Assembly: GCA_964016885.1 (NCBI GenBank)
Contig: OZ024742.1
Span: forward strand, 2,462,479-2,526,478
Source: Eledone cirrhosa
Lineage: Eukaryota; Mollusca; Cephalopoda; Octopoda; Eledonidae
Length of the DNA stretch: 64,000 bases
Direction of reading: 5' to 3'
Part shown: one piece after another, positions 47,604-58,324 of the stretch
Layout of the letters: the number at the start of each line of letters is the position of its first letter
Numbering within the stretch: the first letter of the stretch is position 1
Made by a program: the position numbers and the translations under genes
The notes under the pieces: generated by a model
What the model was told of the DNA's origin: nothing
Databases searched by the model: none
Seen by the model: the letters and a program-made list of their open reading frames with translations, nothing else

Positions 47604-49031
47604 AGATCACCTACTAACTAACAAAATGATTCAGGAAAAACAACAAAGAATCGCAGAAACATGACTGTGGTGTAGCTGGACTATCAAAAAGCATTTGATA
47701 GTGTACCTCATGAGTGGATTATTTAGGCTTTACAGTTAGCTAAAGTCCCACAACCATTGGTAGCTGCTGTTGAACGCCTGACCAAGAAATGGTACACCAA
47801 TTTGATCCTTAGAGGTGAGAAGGATCAAGTTAAGACTGATAAGATACATTACCAGAAGGGCATCTATCAGGGTGATAGCTTGTCAGTGCTACTCTTCGTT
47901 CTCTCACTGAATCCACTATCTTACCTACTCAGGAAACAAGGTAGACAAAGAAGTGGGCCCAGAAGTATCTCCCATCTTTTCTTTGTTGACGACCTGAAGT
48001 TGTATGGGTCAAATATCAATGACATCAAGAAACAATTGGACCTCATTACACAATTTTCAACCGACATCAAAATGAAATTTGGTGAGTCCAAGTGTGCATA
48101 TTTGGCAGTAAAACGTGGAAGAGCTGTGCACTCCGCTAGAAATCTAGAGATGAACGGCCTGACAATACAACCTCTACAGTCAGGTGACAACTACAGATAT
48201 CTTGGACAGGATGAGAATGTCAGATATGATGGACCCATAAATAAGGAGAGAACCAGAACTGAATACCCCAGAAGAGTAAAGAAAATATGGTCATCAGAAC
48301 TGTCAGCGTACAACAAATACATTGCCCACAATACTTATGCTGTGCCAATTCTAACGCCAACATTTGGCCTGCTGAACTGGTCAATGCAAGAACTAAGTGA
48401 GATGGATGTTAGAACTCGAAAACTTCTCAGTGTTACTGGGAACTTTAACATCAATGGTGATGTGGATAGGCTATACTTCTCACGCAAGGAAGGTGGCCGG
48501 GGTCTAAAATCAATATTAACAACATATGAGACCGGATAGTAACACTGAAGCAACACCTTCAACAGCGGAAAAAGGTTGGCAACCATCTTGCCCAGGTTTA
48601 TGAGCATGAAAAAAAAAATATCATTAGAATAGCGACTGATCTGGAGGAGAGATATGGAATAAAGCCTGATATAAATCTCTCACCCAGAGAAATTGGAAGA
48701 TCCTATTCAATGTTAAAACAAGATAAAAAAATTGACCAATTTACAGAAAAAGTTGTGCATGGATACTTGAGACGTAAAACACAGACCATAGAGGGGATAA
48801 ACCACTCAAAAAGCCTGGCATGGAGTTACGACAAGTTTATGACATCACACCTTGAGGGATATCTCTATGCAATACAGGAACAAGAACTCTCTACCAAATA
48901 TCTGCTGCACAAAAGAGGAGGGCCAGCAGCTGACAATAAATGTAGGCTATGTAAAACAAAGATCGAGGATGTAAGCCACATTGTTGCCAGCTGCGAAAGA
49001 ATGTCATCTCGAAATTAAGAGAAAGAGATAA
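47604..49031 (+). pseudogene. RLE-type LINE, second subfamily, RT copy (C2)
   Basis: 5'-truncated just before the RT palm. It shows YQKAFDSVPHEW (with stops near 47674 and 47726), GIYQGDSLSVLLF, catalytic FVDD at 47982-47993 and MKFGESKCAY in an open frame to 48539. A frameshift follows, then the thumb and the knuckle CRLCKTKIEDVSHIVASC in a frame starting at 48710. At 49008-49011 (CTCG) the sequence jumps to the 3' end of the element, skipping about 560 bp that C1 retains, including the whole endonuclease. Confidence 0.85.
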
Positions 49032-49078
49032 TACATACATACATACATATACATACATACAATGTATCCAACACAATT

Positions 49079-49163
49079 CATTTTCAACTGACGAGATCAG
49101 TGTTAGTCGATCATGGCTACACAATCGATCTATCTCTTATTGAAACGTGTCGTGATTAAAATG
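49079..49163 (+). ncRNA. Weak hammerhead-like motif
   Basis: CATTTTCAA before CTGACGA (49088-49094) can pair with TTAAAATG (49156-49163) with one bulge, and GAAA occurs at 49142-49145. However stem II does not close next to the core and the cleavage triplet lacks its U. Listed as a possible relic only. Confidence 0.25.
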
Positions 49164-49218
49164 ATTGGAAATTTATACCATGCCTTTGGATCTTTATTTA
49201 TATATATATATATATATA

Positions 49219-49518
49219 CAAAATAATTAAGTCAAATATTTAAAATTTGGCTTCGTTTATTAAAGATGTACTGCTATATATATTTTGGTGACAGCCATCA
49301 TATGATTCCAGTTCCTCAGAGAAATAACAACCTAACCAGGAGCTGGACATATCGGAGTCTTGACGGAGTAAAACACTTCAACATGTGTACCTGTCTCTAC
49401 CACACCAATTCGGACTGCCTGAAGAGGTCACAGCCAATGATGGCTGTCACCGAAATATATATAGCAGTACATCTTTAATAAACGAAGTCAAAATTTAAAT
49501 ATTTGACTTAATTATTTT
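49219..49518 (+). mobile_element. 300-bp hammerhead element with inverted ends
   Basis: Ends 49219-49293 and 49436-49518 are inverted repeats (AAAATAATTAAGTCAAATAT against ATATTTGACTTAATTATTTT). The right end contains a complete hammerhead; the left end is its mirror image without the 5' half. No coding sequence. A relative lies at 58107-58332. As with the PLEs here, the design is a 3' end with ribozyme plus an inverted partial 3' end. Confidence 0.7.
49412..49470 (+). ncRNA. Hammerhead ribozyme, complete core
   Basis: Stem I ACTGC (49414-49418) pairs with GCAGT (49464-49468). CTGAAGA is at 49419-49425. Stem II is GGTCACAGCC against GGCTGTCACC (9 of 10 pairs, loop AATGAT), then GAAA at 49452-49455. 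The self-complementary run ATATATAT serves as stem III, and A is at the cleavage position. The long, well-paired stem II makes chance unlikely. Confidence 0.72.
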
Positions 49519-49613
49519 ACATTACTCCGGAGTAAGTAAACCAACCTGCGTACTTCGTCGAGTGCTCCAATTTGCATACTGAGGTGTCGGTAAACAACCA
49601 ATATATAATCAAA

Positions 49614-49672
<59 letters not shown>

Positions 49673-49697
49673 CATGCATATATATATATATATATAC

Positions 49698-49738
<41 letters not shown>

Positions 49739-49744
49739 GAAAAG
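49519..49744. repeat. (AT)n and TA/CA microsatellite
   Basis: 49519-49617 is short unassigned DNA; 49618-49738 is an AT/ATAC tract that ends at PLE 2. Confidence 0.85.
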
Positions 49745-49786
49745 ATGAATATAAAATGAAAGTGCTTTTATAAAGGAATTTATTAG

Positions 49787-49822
49787 GTATTGACATATGT
49801 TTCTGTAACAGACGGAATACCT
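49787..49822 (-). ncRNA. Hammerhead-like end of PLE 2, core half missing (left)
   Basis: Minus strand: GGTATT, 12 bases, GAAA, the palindrome CATATG, UC, then AATACC pairing with GGTATT. It has stem I, GAAA, minimal stem III and the cleavage site, but CCGTCTG stands where CUGANGA should be. Confidence 0.4.
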
Positions 49823-50384
49823 ATGTATCGCTGCTTGCGTAATCATATAATGTTAGCAAGTATTCGATAGCAAATGTATAATCAGTTGTCACTTCTTCAC
49901 AGATATTGGATACATTGGAAAAAATCAGAAAAATTGAAGTATTTATATTAGTTGTAAGAAAGGAAGAGGAGAGGGGATAGTATATGACAGATGGCAATTC
50001 AATTTACTGATAAACAAGTATCTAAAAGGTTTCTAATGAGAATACAATGAGTTTATGGTTTATTTTATCTAAATAAGAATTTTTGGGAGTGCCTATTTTA
50101 ATCTATACTTGACCAATTGAACAATGGACAGGGCTGGTCGTTTGGTGTAGTAGTATTAATAGATATAAAGTGTCAATTAAGGAAGAGGGAGGTTTTCACT
50201 GCTACTGAATAATAACAATGCTGGTAGCCTGCTGGTATATGCATTAGAGAATTGAATTAAGAAATCTCATTTTATCTATAGCAGTTTATATTAAATGGTA
50301 AAGAATAGAAGAGTTGATAGAATTAAGACTAATAGAGAATGTTAATATGTATTTTGACAATCAAACGGAGATGGAGACAGGCGT

Positions 50385-50795
50385 TCAATCCTGGTAGTGT
50401 TTGTAATATGAAAATGTAGATTTCAAGCGATGGTTACAGTATAACGATCGCTCTAATCTGTTATTTAATAAAATATTTTTTGATTTCATAATACAAAATA
50501 ATTTCATATTACACAATTTACAAAATTCCTGTCCATGGGTATATGCAGGGGCAGTTGCTATTATATCCCATTTTAGGTTAAATTGTTGGTTATTTTCCCG
50601 CAGCTGCCAAGCCTTGTCTGCGAATGTTGTTACATAACGCTGGTTTTCATGTTTTATTGAGTAACGATGTCTATAAAGGGGAGATTTGAAGGAGGTAGCT
50701 GTAGACCCCACATAGTACCACTTCTGGCTATCCGATTCGATAGTACATTTGTATATGATGTTGCGTTCAAGACACTGATTGTTCAACGGACACAT
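50385..50795 (-). pseudogene. PLE 2 GIY-YIG endonuclease domain
   Basis: 136 codons. CPLNNQCLERNIIYKC supplies the zinc-like cysteines and the first half of the GIY-YIG signature, then YYVGSTATSF the second half. The segment FKSPLYRHRYS has Pro where the inverted copy at 51869-52975 has Arg, the usual catalytic position in R-x3-H of this nuclease family. CKLCNMK and a basic tail follow. PLEs use this nuclease to nick DNA for target-primed reverse transcription. It is disconnected from the RT by frameshifts in the linker (51231-50796). Confidence 0.8.
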
Positions 50796-51231
50796 TCATG
50801 GTTGGACACAGTTACAGTTATAATTTTGCCTTGTTGTATTGGCATGGGTTGATGAGGTTGCTTAGGTAGGACGGGATGTTGTTTGTTGTTTTGTGATGTT
50901 GTAGCCGATGTTTTACGTGTATTGTTATGTGTTGGAAGGCGTTTATACAACCGTTTTGCGTTAAGCTTTTTTATATGTTGTTCAATATTAGGGGCGGTTG
51001 AATATGAAAGTCGAATAGTGTTAGGGTTTAAGATTGTATTATATTTATGTGATGTTGGAAAGTGTTTTTTTAACTAATCGAAAGAATTGTGAGGTTAGAT
51101 TGGTTTTAATAGAGTTGTTATAGACCGGGTTGTACCATATATACTCTTTACATCGCCTTCTGTTTGGTGGTGTGCGACTATTAGTGTGTCTATTGCGGTA
51201 GTGTATGTATGGTGGTGATTCTATGCTATTT

Positions 51232-51897
51232 CTACCTCTGAGATTTATTTTGGGTGTTTTGGTGATCGTCGACTATATACTCTATATTATCTAGGTGTCC
51301 AGCCTTCCTAAGTGCATCATCATAATATTCGGCATGTTCTTTGAAGGTTTGCTGGTTGGACGACAGGCGGGAGATTCTAAGGGAAATATTTCTAGGGATG
51401 GATTTAATTATAGAGGGTGGATGGTTAGAACCCGTATTTACATATTTAAGGTTCTCATTTAGTTTATGGAACGGTTTAATCGTTTCTGTATTGAGATTAA
51501 AAGTAACATCAAGGAAATTAACCTCTTTGAGGTTATATTCAAATGTAATATTTAATCCTAGTTCCTTAAAAAGCTTTCTGATATTTTTACGCATCCTTTC
51601 TAAATTCTGGTTATTCATATGCTTAACTAATAGGAGCGCATCGTCACGGTAGATTCCACCGTGGAGATCCTTGAATTTTCCTTGTAGTCTGTGGGTGATA
51701 TAAATTCCCACAAGATCAGTTACTTCCGCCGAATCATTGGAACCCATAGTAATATCAAAATTAGAAGGTCTATCTTTGCGAACCCAGTAGCTATCATCAA
51801 ATTTAACAATAGTTTTCCTCGCTTCCATAATAATATTAATTTCAGCATCCGTAAGGTCGGAATTAGCCTCATCAACCCATCCATGCCAATACAACAA
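51232..51897 (-). pseudogene. PLE 2 reverse transcriptase, 5'-truncated
   Basis: 221 codons open. It begins at the junction with the inverted fragment, so the fingers and the first palm aspartate motif are missing. NFDITMGSNDSAEVTDL, the catalytic YRDD (about 51636-51647), FELGL-type palm, NFLDVTFNL and the PLE-typical YYDDALRKAGH follow in order. Without the first palm motif it cannot polymerise. The first 10 or so residues of the frame come from the fusion with the inverted arm. Confidence 0.85.
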
Positions 51898-52975
51898 CGC
51901 AAAATTATAACTGTAACTGTGTCCAACCAGGAATGTGTCCGTTGAACAATCAGTGTCTTGAACGCAACATCATATACAAATGTACTATCGAATCGGATAG
52001 CTAGAAGTGGTACTATGTGGGGTCTTCAGCTACCTCCTTCAAATCTCGCCTTTATAGACATCGTTACTCAATAAAACATAAAACAACATTCGCAGACAAG
52101 GCTTGGCAGCTGCGGGAAAATAACCAACAATTTAACCTAAAATAGGATATAATAGCAACTGCCCCTGCATATACCCATGGACAGGAATTTTGTAAATTGT
52201 GTAATATGAAATTATTTTGTATTATGAAATCAAAAAATATTTTATTAAATAACAGAATAGAGCGATCGTTATACTGTAACCATCGCTTGAAATCTACATT
52301 TTCATATTACAAACACTACCAGGATTGAACGCCTGTCTCCATCTCCGTTTGATTGTCAAAATACATATTAACATTCTCTATTAGTCTTAATTCTATCAAC
52401 TCTTCTATTCTTTACCATTTAATATAAACTGCTATAGATAAAATGAGATTTCTTAATTCAATTCCCTAATGCATATACCAGCAGGCTACCAGCATTGTTG
52501 TTATTCAGCAGCAGTGAAAACCCCCTCTTCCTTAATTGACACTTTATATCTATTAATACTACTACACCAAACGACCAGCCCTGTCCATTGTTCAATTGGT
52601 CAAGTATAGATTAAAATAGGCACTCCAAAAAATTCTTATTTAGATAAAATAAACCATATACTCATTGTATTCTCATTAGAAACCTTTTAGATACTTGTTT
52701 ACCAGTAAATTGAATTGCCATCTCTCATATACTATCTCCTCTCCTCTTCCTTTCTTACAACTAATATAAATACTTCAATTTTTCTGATTTTTTTCCAATG
52801 TATCCAATATCTCTGAAGAAGTGACAACTGATTATACATTTGCTATCGAATACTTGCTAACATTATATGATTACGCAAGCAGCGATACATAGGTATTCCG
52901 TCTGTTACAGAAACATATGTCAATACCTAATAAATTCCTTTATAAAAGCACTTTCATTTTATATTCATCTTTTCT
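51869..52975 (+). repeat. Inverted 3' fragment of PLE 2
   Basis: Plus-strand copy of the endonuclease and 3' UTR, frameshifted but with Arg retained in FKSRLYRHR (about 52045-52070). It ends at ATTCATCTTTTCT, mirroring 49740. Differences from the other arm include a TAG-type change at about 52144. Confidence 0.85.
52892..52927 (+). ncRNA. Hammerhead-like end of PLE 2, core half missing (right)
   Basis: Identical in the inverted arm: GGTATT 52892-52897, GAAA 52910-52913, CATATG, TC, AATACC 52922-52927. The missing CUGANGA is shared by both arms, so the loss is older than the arm duplication. Confidence 0.4.
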
Positions 52976-53078
52976 ACATTTTCTCCGGAATATAATTTAT
53001 ACTCGTTGAGCAAATCTACACGTACGCTGTTCATCTCTAACGTGACGATATATTATCACTACATTATTGATAACCTGA

Positions 53079-53145
<67 letters not shown>
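52976..53145. other. Short spacer and (TA)n
   Basis: About 105 bp of unassigned DNA, then a pure TA run at 53084-53142 separating PLEs 2 and 3. Confidence 0.85.
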
Positions 53146-53252
53146 AAAGTTAAACAAGGTTCAATGAATAAATCAAAGAATGAGTTTTACAATAGATTGG
53201 AAGCACTCAACCGATTTGGTTTTCCAGATTTATTAATATTAATTATGTCCAG

Positions 53253-54768
53253 ATGGACATAACAAGCTATTACTCTTCCATTACGCCTAACCTACTAAAT
53301 AAGGCTTTAACCTCCGCTTACAAACATACAGATCTAACTACGGATGAAATCGATATCATATTAACTGCTAGAAGAATTATAATTAATTTTAACAATGAGT
53401 ATTGGACCCCCTCAGATAGAAATATAAACTTCGACATTACCATGGGATCATCGGACTCAGCGCAAGTCACGGATCTTCTGGGGATTTTCATCTTAAATAT
53501 GGTAAATATAAAACTGCCGGAGATTACCGGTGGTTTATATAGGGACGATATTTTATTTACGGTTATTAAACAAAGCAATACAGAACTAAATAGGGTACAG
53601 AAAAATATAATTGAATTCTTTAAAAATTACGACCTTAAATTAGAAGTTGAAAGTGGTACCAAAATAGTTAATTTCCTTGATGTACCCTTAACTTAAACTC
53701 TGGTTTTTATTACCCTTTCCATAAGCCCAATGAAAACTTAAATTACGTTAGTTATTACTCTAATCACCCTAAATCTGTGAAAAATGCAATTGTCAATAGT
53801 GTACAGAAAGGCATAACTAGAATATCTGCTAATAAATCAATATTTGATGAAAAAGCAGGATATTACAATGATGCGCTAAGAAAGGCAGGTTATAAAAATA
53901 ATATAGAATATATAGACAATAATAATTCGAATCTTAATCCTGATAAAAATAATAATAATATGACTGGCATGTATAAACGAAATTCTAAAAATTATAATTC
54001 AAACACCTGTACTGTGAATAAATCGGGGAAAAGAACCAGAACTAAATCAGTTATATGGTTTTCCCCGCCTGCTTCTGTAGCAGTAAAAACACCACTAGCT
54101 AATCTATTCTTTAAGGCTTTAGATAATTCCTTCCCTAGTCAACATAAATACTGTTCCATATTTAATAGACACACAATTTAGCTTTCTTATTCTACAACTA
54201 TGAATATAGCCCAAAACATCGCTAAACTAAATAGTAGAATTCTAAACCAAAATCAGCATAATGGTGTTAATAATAGTGTTAATATAAATAATAATAAATC
54301 GAAATGTAATTGTAGAAATAAACCAGATTACCCTCTGCAAAATAATTGTCTGGATAGAAATTTGTGCATAAATGCACCGTAAAAACAAATAACATCACAT
54401 ACAACTACATAGGGGCAACTTCTTCGACATTTAAATCGAGATTTGCGAATCACAAATGCTCGTTTTCGAATCCTAATAGGAAGTTTTCGACTTCTTTATC
54501 ACAACTTATATGGTCATTAAAAGACAAAAATTTAAAATACTCGATTTTTTGGACGAAGCTTTGTAATAGTAGAATCTACTCGAACTCGTCTATATCAACT
54601 AACTGCAACCTCTGTATAAAGGAGACCCTATTAATAATTACTAATTATGAAAACTTAATTAACAAAAAAGTGAATTATTCTCAAACTGCCTTCATAAAGC
54701 TTTGTCTACATTCCAAGCCTCGCAAAAAGTCAGGAAAAAACACTAAACAAACAGGTTTTAATTGTTGA
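53253..54768 (+). pseudogene. PLE 3 RT and GIY-YIG endonuclease, frameshifted
   Basis: First palm motif MDITSYYSS at 53253, then NFDITMGSSDSAQ, catalytic YRDD at 53538-53549 and NFLDV. A frameshift occurs near 53690, then YYNDALRKAGY and RHTI with a stop at 54179-54181. The linker then reaches KCNCRNKP..PLQNNCLDRN, a cysteine-rich motif, with another shift near 54370. HKCTVK...YNYIGATSSTFKSRFANH (GIY-YIG with its Arg and His) leads to CNLC and a basic C-terminus. The order RT then C-terminal endonuclease is that of Penelope/Neptune-type PLEs. All catalytic motifs survive, but three breaks separate them. Confidence 0.85.
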
Positions 54769-56617
54769 AGTCTCTTATCAACTGTTGGACCTAAAACGTT
54801 ATAACAGTTTATAAAACTTTAATAATACATTATTTTCTAATCATTTATGATAGAATTAATGTTAGAATGAAGGATCCTGTTTAGGTATATAAACATATTA
54901 TTTGTTAACTTATTCTCTTGATAAATATGCACACCTTTTGATTATTTTAGATATTTATAATTTAGATTCGGATCTTTATATATTTGTCTTTGTTTTAAAT
55001 ATATAATTTGGATATATAACTTGTAAGATTAACGGTTATAATTGAACCGTAAATCATTCATGCATTTATATATTTACTCATTTTGGGTATGCTTTGGGAC
55101 TCAGAAAGTTAGATTTGCACTTATATATTTTTTATATATATTTATGTATAAATATCACACACCATACTAGTCGACAAATATTGGTCTCTCTTTCCACTGA
55201 ACTGGAGGTAAAACTACAATTATAACATCACTAATAATGATTGTAATTATTTATTTATTATATGTATATCGTTTCACTAATACCTATAATACTCTCTATA
55301 TATATTTGAACAAATATGTTTATCTAGTATAATAACATGCTCGTAGTTACATTTATAAGTAATTTAGATACTCAAATGACTCTCTATTATTATAAGTGTT
55401 AGATATTTCCTTGATGTTCGAAATTATATAATGATTATTACTTAATTTAATTTAATTTATTTTATTTTAATTAAATTTAGATCAACTTCGGGTCTTTCAA
55501 ATCTTTAGCTCCTCTTTCTATCACTTTCGTTGGACATTTTAGAAGTATCTTTTGTCTACTATATAATAAAACCCTCTTGCATTTTAAACTATATTTTTTA
55601 ATATTGGGCATTTTTATGTTTCGCAAACAATTCATTATTTTTTCACTTTTTATTTTTATTTTGTATCTAGTCGTTATCCTTAGGACTCATGAAGTTTTGA
55701 CTTATATATTTATAGTATATATCTATTAAATGATCCTTTTACAATAATTGATCTAAAACATTAATTTTTAACAATATTTTCAGTAACTTATTTACTGTAT
55801 TGTATTATGTTATGTATATTTGAAAGGTATCATCTTAAGTCTTTAGACAATATAATCTTTGTGAATTTCTTTTGATAAACACATATATGTAATTTAAAAT
55901 TCAGACCTTTTTAAGTTTAATTATAAGGCCTGTTGATCCTTTAGGCACTCAAATTGTTAATCATAAATTCTTTAAAAATTATAACTGTAATTATTTTCTA
56001 AATTATATTATATAAACTGTTGTCAATATTATAAATAATTTTGGTAACGTTTACCTTCGTGAAGTTGTAAAAACATTGTTTTCTTTCTCGTGTTTGTAAA
56101 TCCTTTAAATTTGATTTCATAAAATTTGATTTTAGAAATTAAATTTGATAGTATACTTTAATATTAATACAGATAACTATTAACTTTTAAAACCTAAAAT
56201 ATTATTCATTACTCTGAACTAACTTAAATTAAATATTTTGAATATTAACGGTCAACCAAATAAGTTTAGATATATATTGTATATATGGATAATTGTCTAA
56301 AGACTTGAACATAAGTTATTCCTCTTTATCTCTCTCTGTAACCAACTCTCTTTTGTTTTTCTAGGTCCCTACTAACTATATTATCCCCTCATCTGTTTCT
56401 TCCTCTATGTTTTCCTTTCTTTCCTCTTTCTTCAGTAATTTAAATTATTTAACAGTTAAATTGATGCCAAGTATTTTTTAAGCTGTCTCACACGCACCCT
56501 CTCTATTGTGTGTATTATATATTTTTCTCATGTTCTCAATATATAAATATTGAGTTTTGTCACTACCATGACTGAATCTTAACCATCTACTATGACAGAT
56601 TATGTCATGCATCATCT
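54769..56617. other. 3' UTR of PLE 3
   Basis: 1.85 kb of very AT-rich non-coding DNA with no frames over 60 codons. Pyrimidine tracts near 56325-56430 resemble those in the PLE 1 and PLE 4 3' UTRs. Confidence 0.6.
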
Positions 56618-56684
56618 TATTTTATCTGATGAGGACGTACTGTTGAGGTTAACTCAGTACCTCTGAAATATGTATAATAAAATA
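56618..56684 (+). ncRNA. Hammerhead ribozyme at 3' end of PLE 3
   Basis: Stem I TATTTTAT/ATAAAATA (8 of 8), CTGATGA at 56626-56632, stem II GTACTG/CAGTAC plus three basal pairs with one C-C mismatch, GAAA at 56665-56668, minimal stem III TATGTA, then UA. Same stem I as PLE 1 but an unrelated stem II. Confidence 0.65.
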
Positions 56685-56750
56685 TACCTGATCACAAGAA
56701 TATCTATTTTGTTAATATTTTGAATTAATATATATATATATATATATATT

Positions 56751-56820
56751 TGACTGGATGATATAAAACTCTTCTGATGAGGGTCCAATTAGATCCAAAA
56801 ATCGATTATATGTATATATA
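56751..56820 (+). ncRNA. Hammerhead relic with one core base changed
   Basis: CTGATGA at 56774-56780, then stem II GGGTC/GATCC (five pairs, loop CAATTA). Next comes AAAA where GAAA is required, then the palindrome ATCGAT and U. The single G-to-A change in the core should abolish cleavage. Stem I is weak. Confidence 0.45.
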
Positions 56821-57118
56821 TATATATAAATGGAATAGAATGAAACGAAATTTCATTTCTCACTCTTAGTACGGCACTTACTTAAATGTAAGTATGTATG
56901 TATGTATGTATGTATACGTACATACATATATGTATACAGACGTACAGTAGTATGTATATATAGACATACATGCACACACATATATATATGCACGTATCGG
57001 TTTACCGAACATTTATTATAATGCTTGGTTTGTTTGTTTGTAAACAAACAAACACCCCGAATTACGCCGTACAGTGTTTAGGCAACCACGTCACTTTTTC
57101 GTTCAACACTGACACAGG

Positions 57119-57163
57119 AACGATGTACTAGTTTCAAGCTTATTAGCTATCGTCAGCATCGTA
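57119..57163 (-). ncRNA. Hammerhead ribozyme, retrozyme unit 1
   Basis: Minus strand: stem I ACGATG/CATCGT (6 pairs), CTGACGA (complement of 57150-57156), stem II AGCT/AGCT with loop AATA, GAAA (57132-57135), palindromic stem III ACTAGT, then A. The predicted cut lies between 57126 and 57125. Confidence 0.72.
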
Positions 57164-57574
57164 TACCTTCCTGCCAGATGGTTGAACGTCTGAAAGTATA
57201 TACTTTCCTTATGCATATAAACGGCTGAGCCGCCTAATTTGCATATCGAGTGAGTTCAGTCGGCTGGGTACACCGAAAACGATAAATGGAATAGAATGAA
57301 ACGAAATTTCATTTCTCACTCTTAGTACTGCACTTACTTAAATGTAAATATGTATGTATGTATACGTACATACATATATATATATATATACAGACGTACA
57401 GTAGTATGTGTATATATATATACATACATGCACACATATATATATGCACGTATCGGTTTACCGAACATTTATTATAATGCTTGGTTTGTTTGTTTGTAAA
57501 CAAACAAATACCCCGAATTACGCCGTACAGTGTTTAGGCAACCACGTCACCTTTTTGTTCAACACTGACACAGG

Positions 57575-57619
57575 AACGATGTACTAGTTTCAAGGTTATT
57601 AGCCATCGTCAGCATCGTT
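57575..57619 (-). ncRNA. Hammerhead ribozyme, retrozyme unit 2
   Basis: Same core with a 7-pair stem I (AACGATG/CATCGTT). Stem II has two substitutions that weaken it. The cut site lies exactly 456 bp from that of unit 1. Confidence 0.7.
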
Positions 57620-57821
57620 TACCTTCCTGCCAGATGGTTGAACGTCTGAAAGTATACACTTTCCTTATGCATATTAACGGCTGAGCAGCCTAATTTGCAT
57701 ATCGAGTGAGTTCAGTCGGCCGGGCACACCGAAAACGATAAATGGAATAGAATGAAACGAAATTTCATTTCTCACTCTTAGTACGGCACTTACTTAAATG
57801 TAGTATGTATGTATGTATACG

Positions 57822-57835
<14 letters not shown>

Positions 57836-57882
<47 letters not shown>

Positions 57883-58050
57883 GACGTTAACAAAAATCGT
57901 TTATTAAAGTTCAGAGATTCGGATAAATGTATATATTCTAGCGAGGCAACAGTCGTGAGATTTCGAGAATGAATTATTCGTCAAAGACAGTTGATATTTA
58001 TATTTTGACCTGAAAAAAGATTTTATCCCGGTGAAAGACTTTTCTTTCTC

Positions 58051-58106
<56 letters not shown>
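57836..58106. other. (AT)n and unassigned spacer
   Basis: TA runs at 57830-57878 and 58056-58106 enclose about 175 bp of unique-looking DNA with no frame or motif recognised. Confidence 0.6.
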
Positions 58107-58110
<4 letters not shown>

Positions 58111-58324
58111 GTTCCTCAGAGAAATAGCAACATAACCAGCAGCTGGACACATGGATGTATTGACGGAGTAAAACACACTTCAACAACATGTGTCCCTGTC
58201 TTTCCCACACCGATTCGGACTGCCTTAAGAGGTCACAGCCAATGATGGCTGTCATCGAAATATGTATAACAGTATATCTATAATTTATAATAAATGAAGC
58301 CAAATTTTACATATTCGACTTAAT

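Larger units (their letters stand above)
49745..52975 (-). mobile_element. Penelope-like element 2, minus strand, with inverted 3' fragment
   Basis: A 3.2-kb unit. On the minus strand it contains a truncated RT (51897-51232), a linker, a GIY-YIG endonuclease (50795-50385) and a 3' UTR to 49745. Bases 51869-52975 are a plus-strand copy of the endonuclease and 3' UTR, joined head-to-head to the RT at its 5' truncation point. The two 3' copies are about 1.1 kb and about 96 percent alike. This family differs in sequence from PLEs 1 and 3-5. Confidence 0.85.
53146..56727 (+). mobile_element. Penelope-like element 3
   Basis: Starts with a 70-bp inverted piece of the family's 3' end (53146-53215, mirrored at 62097-62165). 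The RT follows, truncated just before the first palm motif, then the GIY-YIG domain and a long AT-rich 3' UTR (54770-56617) ending with a hammerhead and a TA run. It shares family features with PLEs 1, 4 and 5. Confidence 0.82.
56826..57835 (-). mobile_element. Retrozyme-like 456-bp tandem repeat with hammerheads
   Basis: Two full units (56826-57281 and 57282-57737) and part of a third share the start ATAAATGGAATAGAATGAAA at exact 456-bp spacing. The middle carries a short (TATG)n/TA microsatellite and a GTTTGTTTGT/ACAAACAAAC hairpin. Each full unit holds one hammerhead on the minus strand. There is no coding capacity. Animal retrozymes are non-autonomous retroelements of a few hundred bp in short tandem arrays, whose ribozymes release unit-length RNAs that circularise; this matches in every visible respect. 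Expected RNA: about 456 nt, minus strand. Helper RT, possibly from PLEs, would act in trans (inference). Confidence 0.75.

Noticed and set aside
49079..49163. Complete hammerhead
   Set aside because: Stem I and GAAA are plausible, but stem II does not close at the core and the cleavage triplet lacks U; kept only as a weak relic.
52831..52860. CTGAAGA near 52831 as another hammerhead start
   Set aside because: No GAAA with a closing stem II follows at a suitable distance, and the mirror arm reads CTGTGAAGA, so the motif is not conserved.
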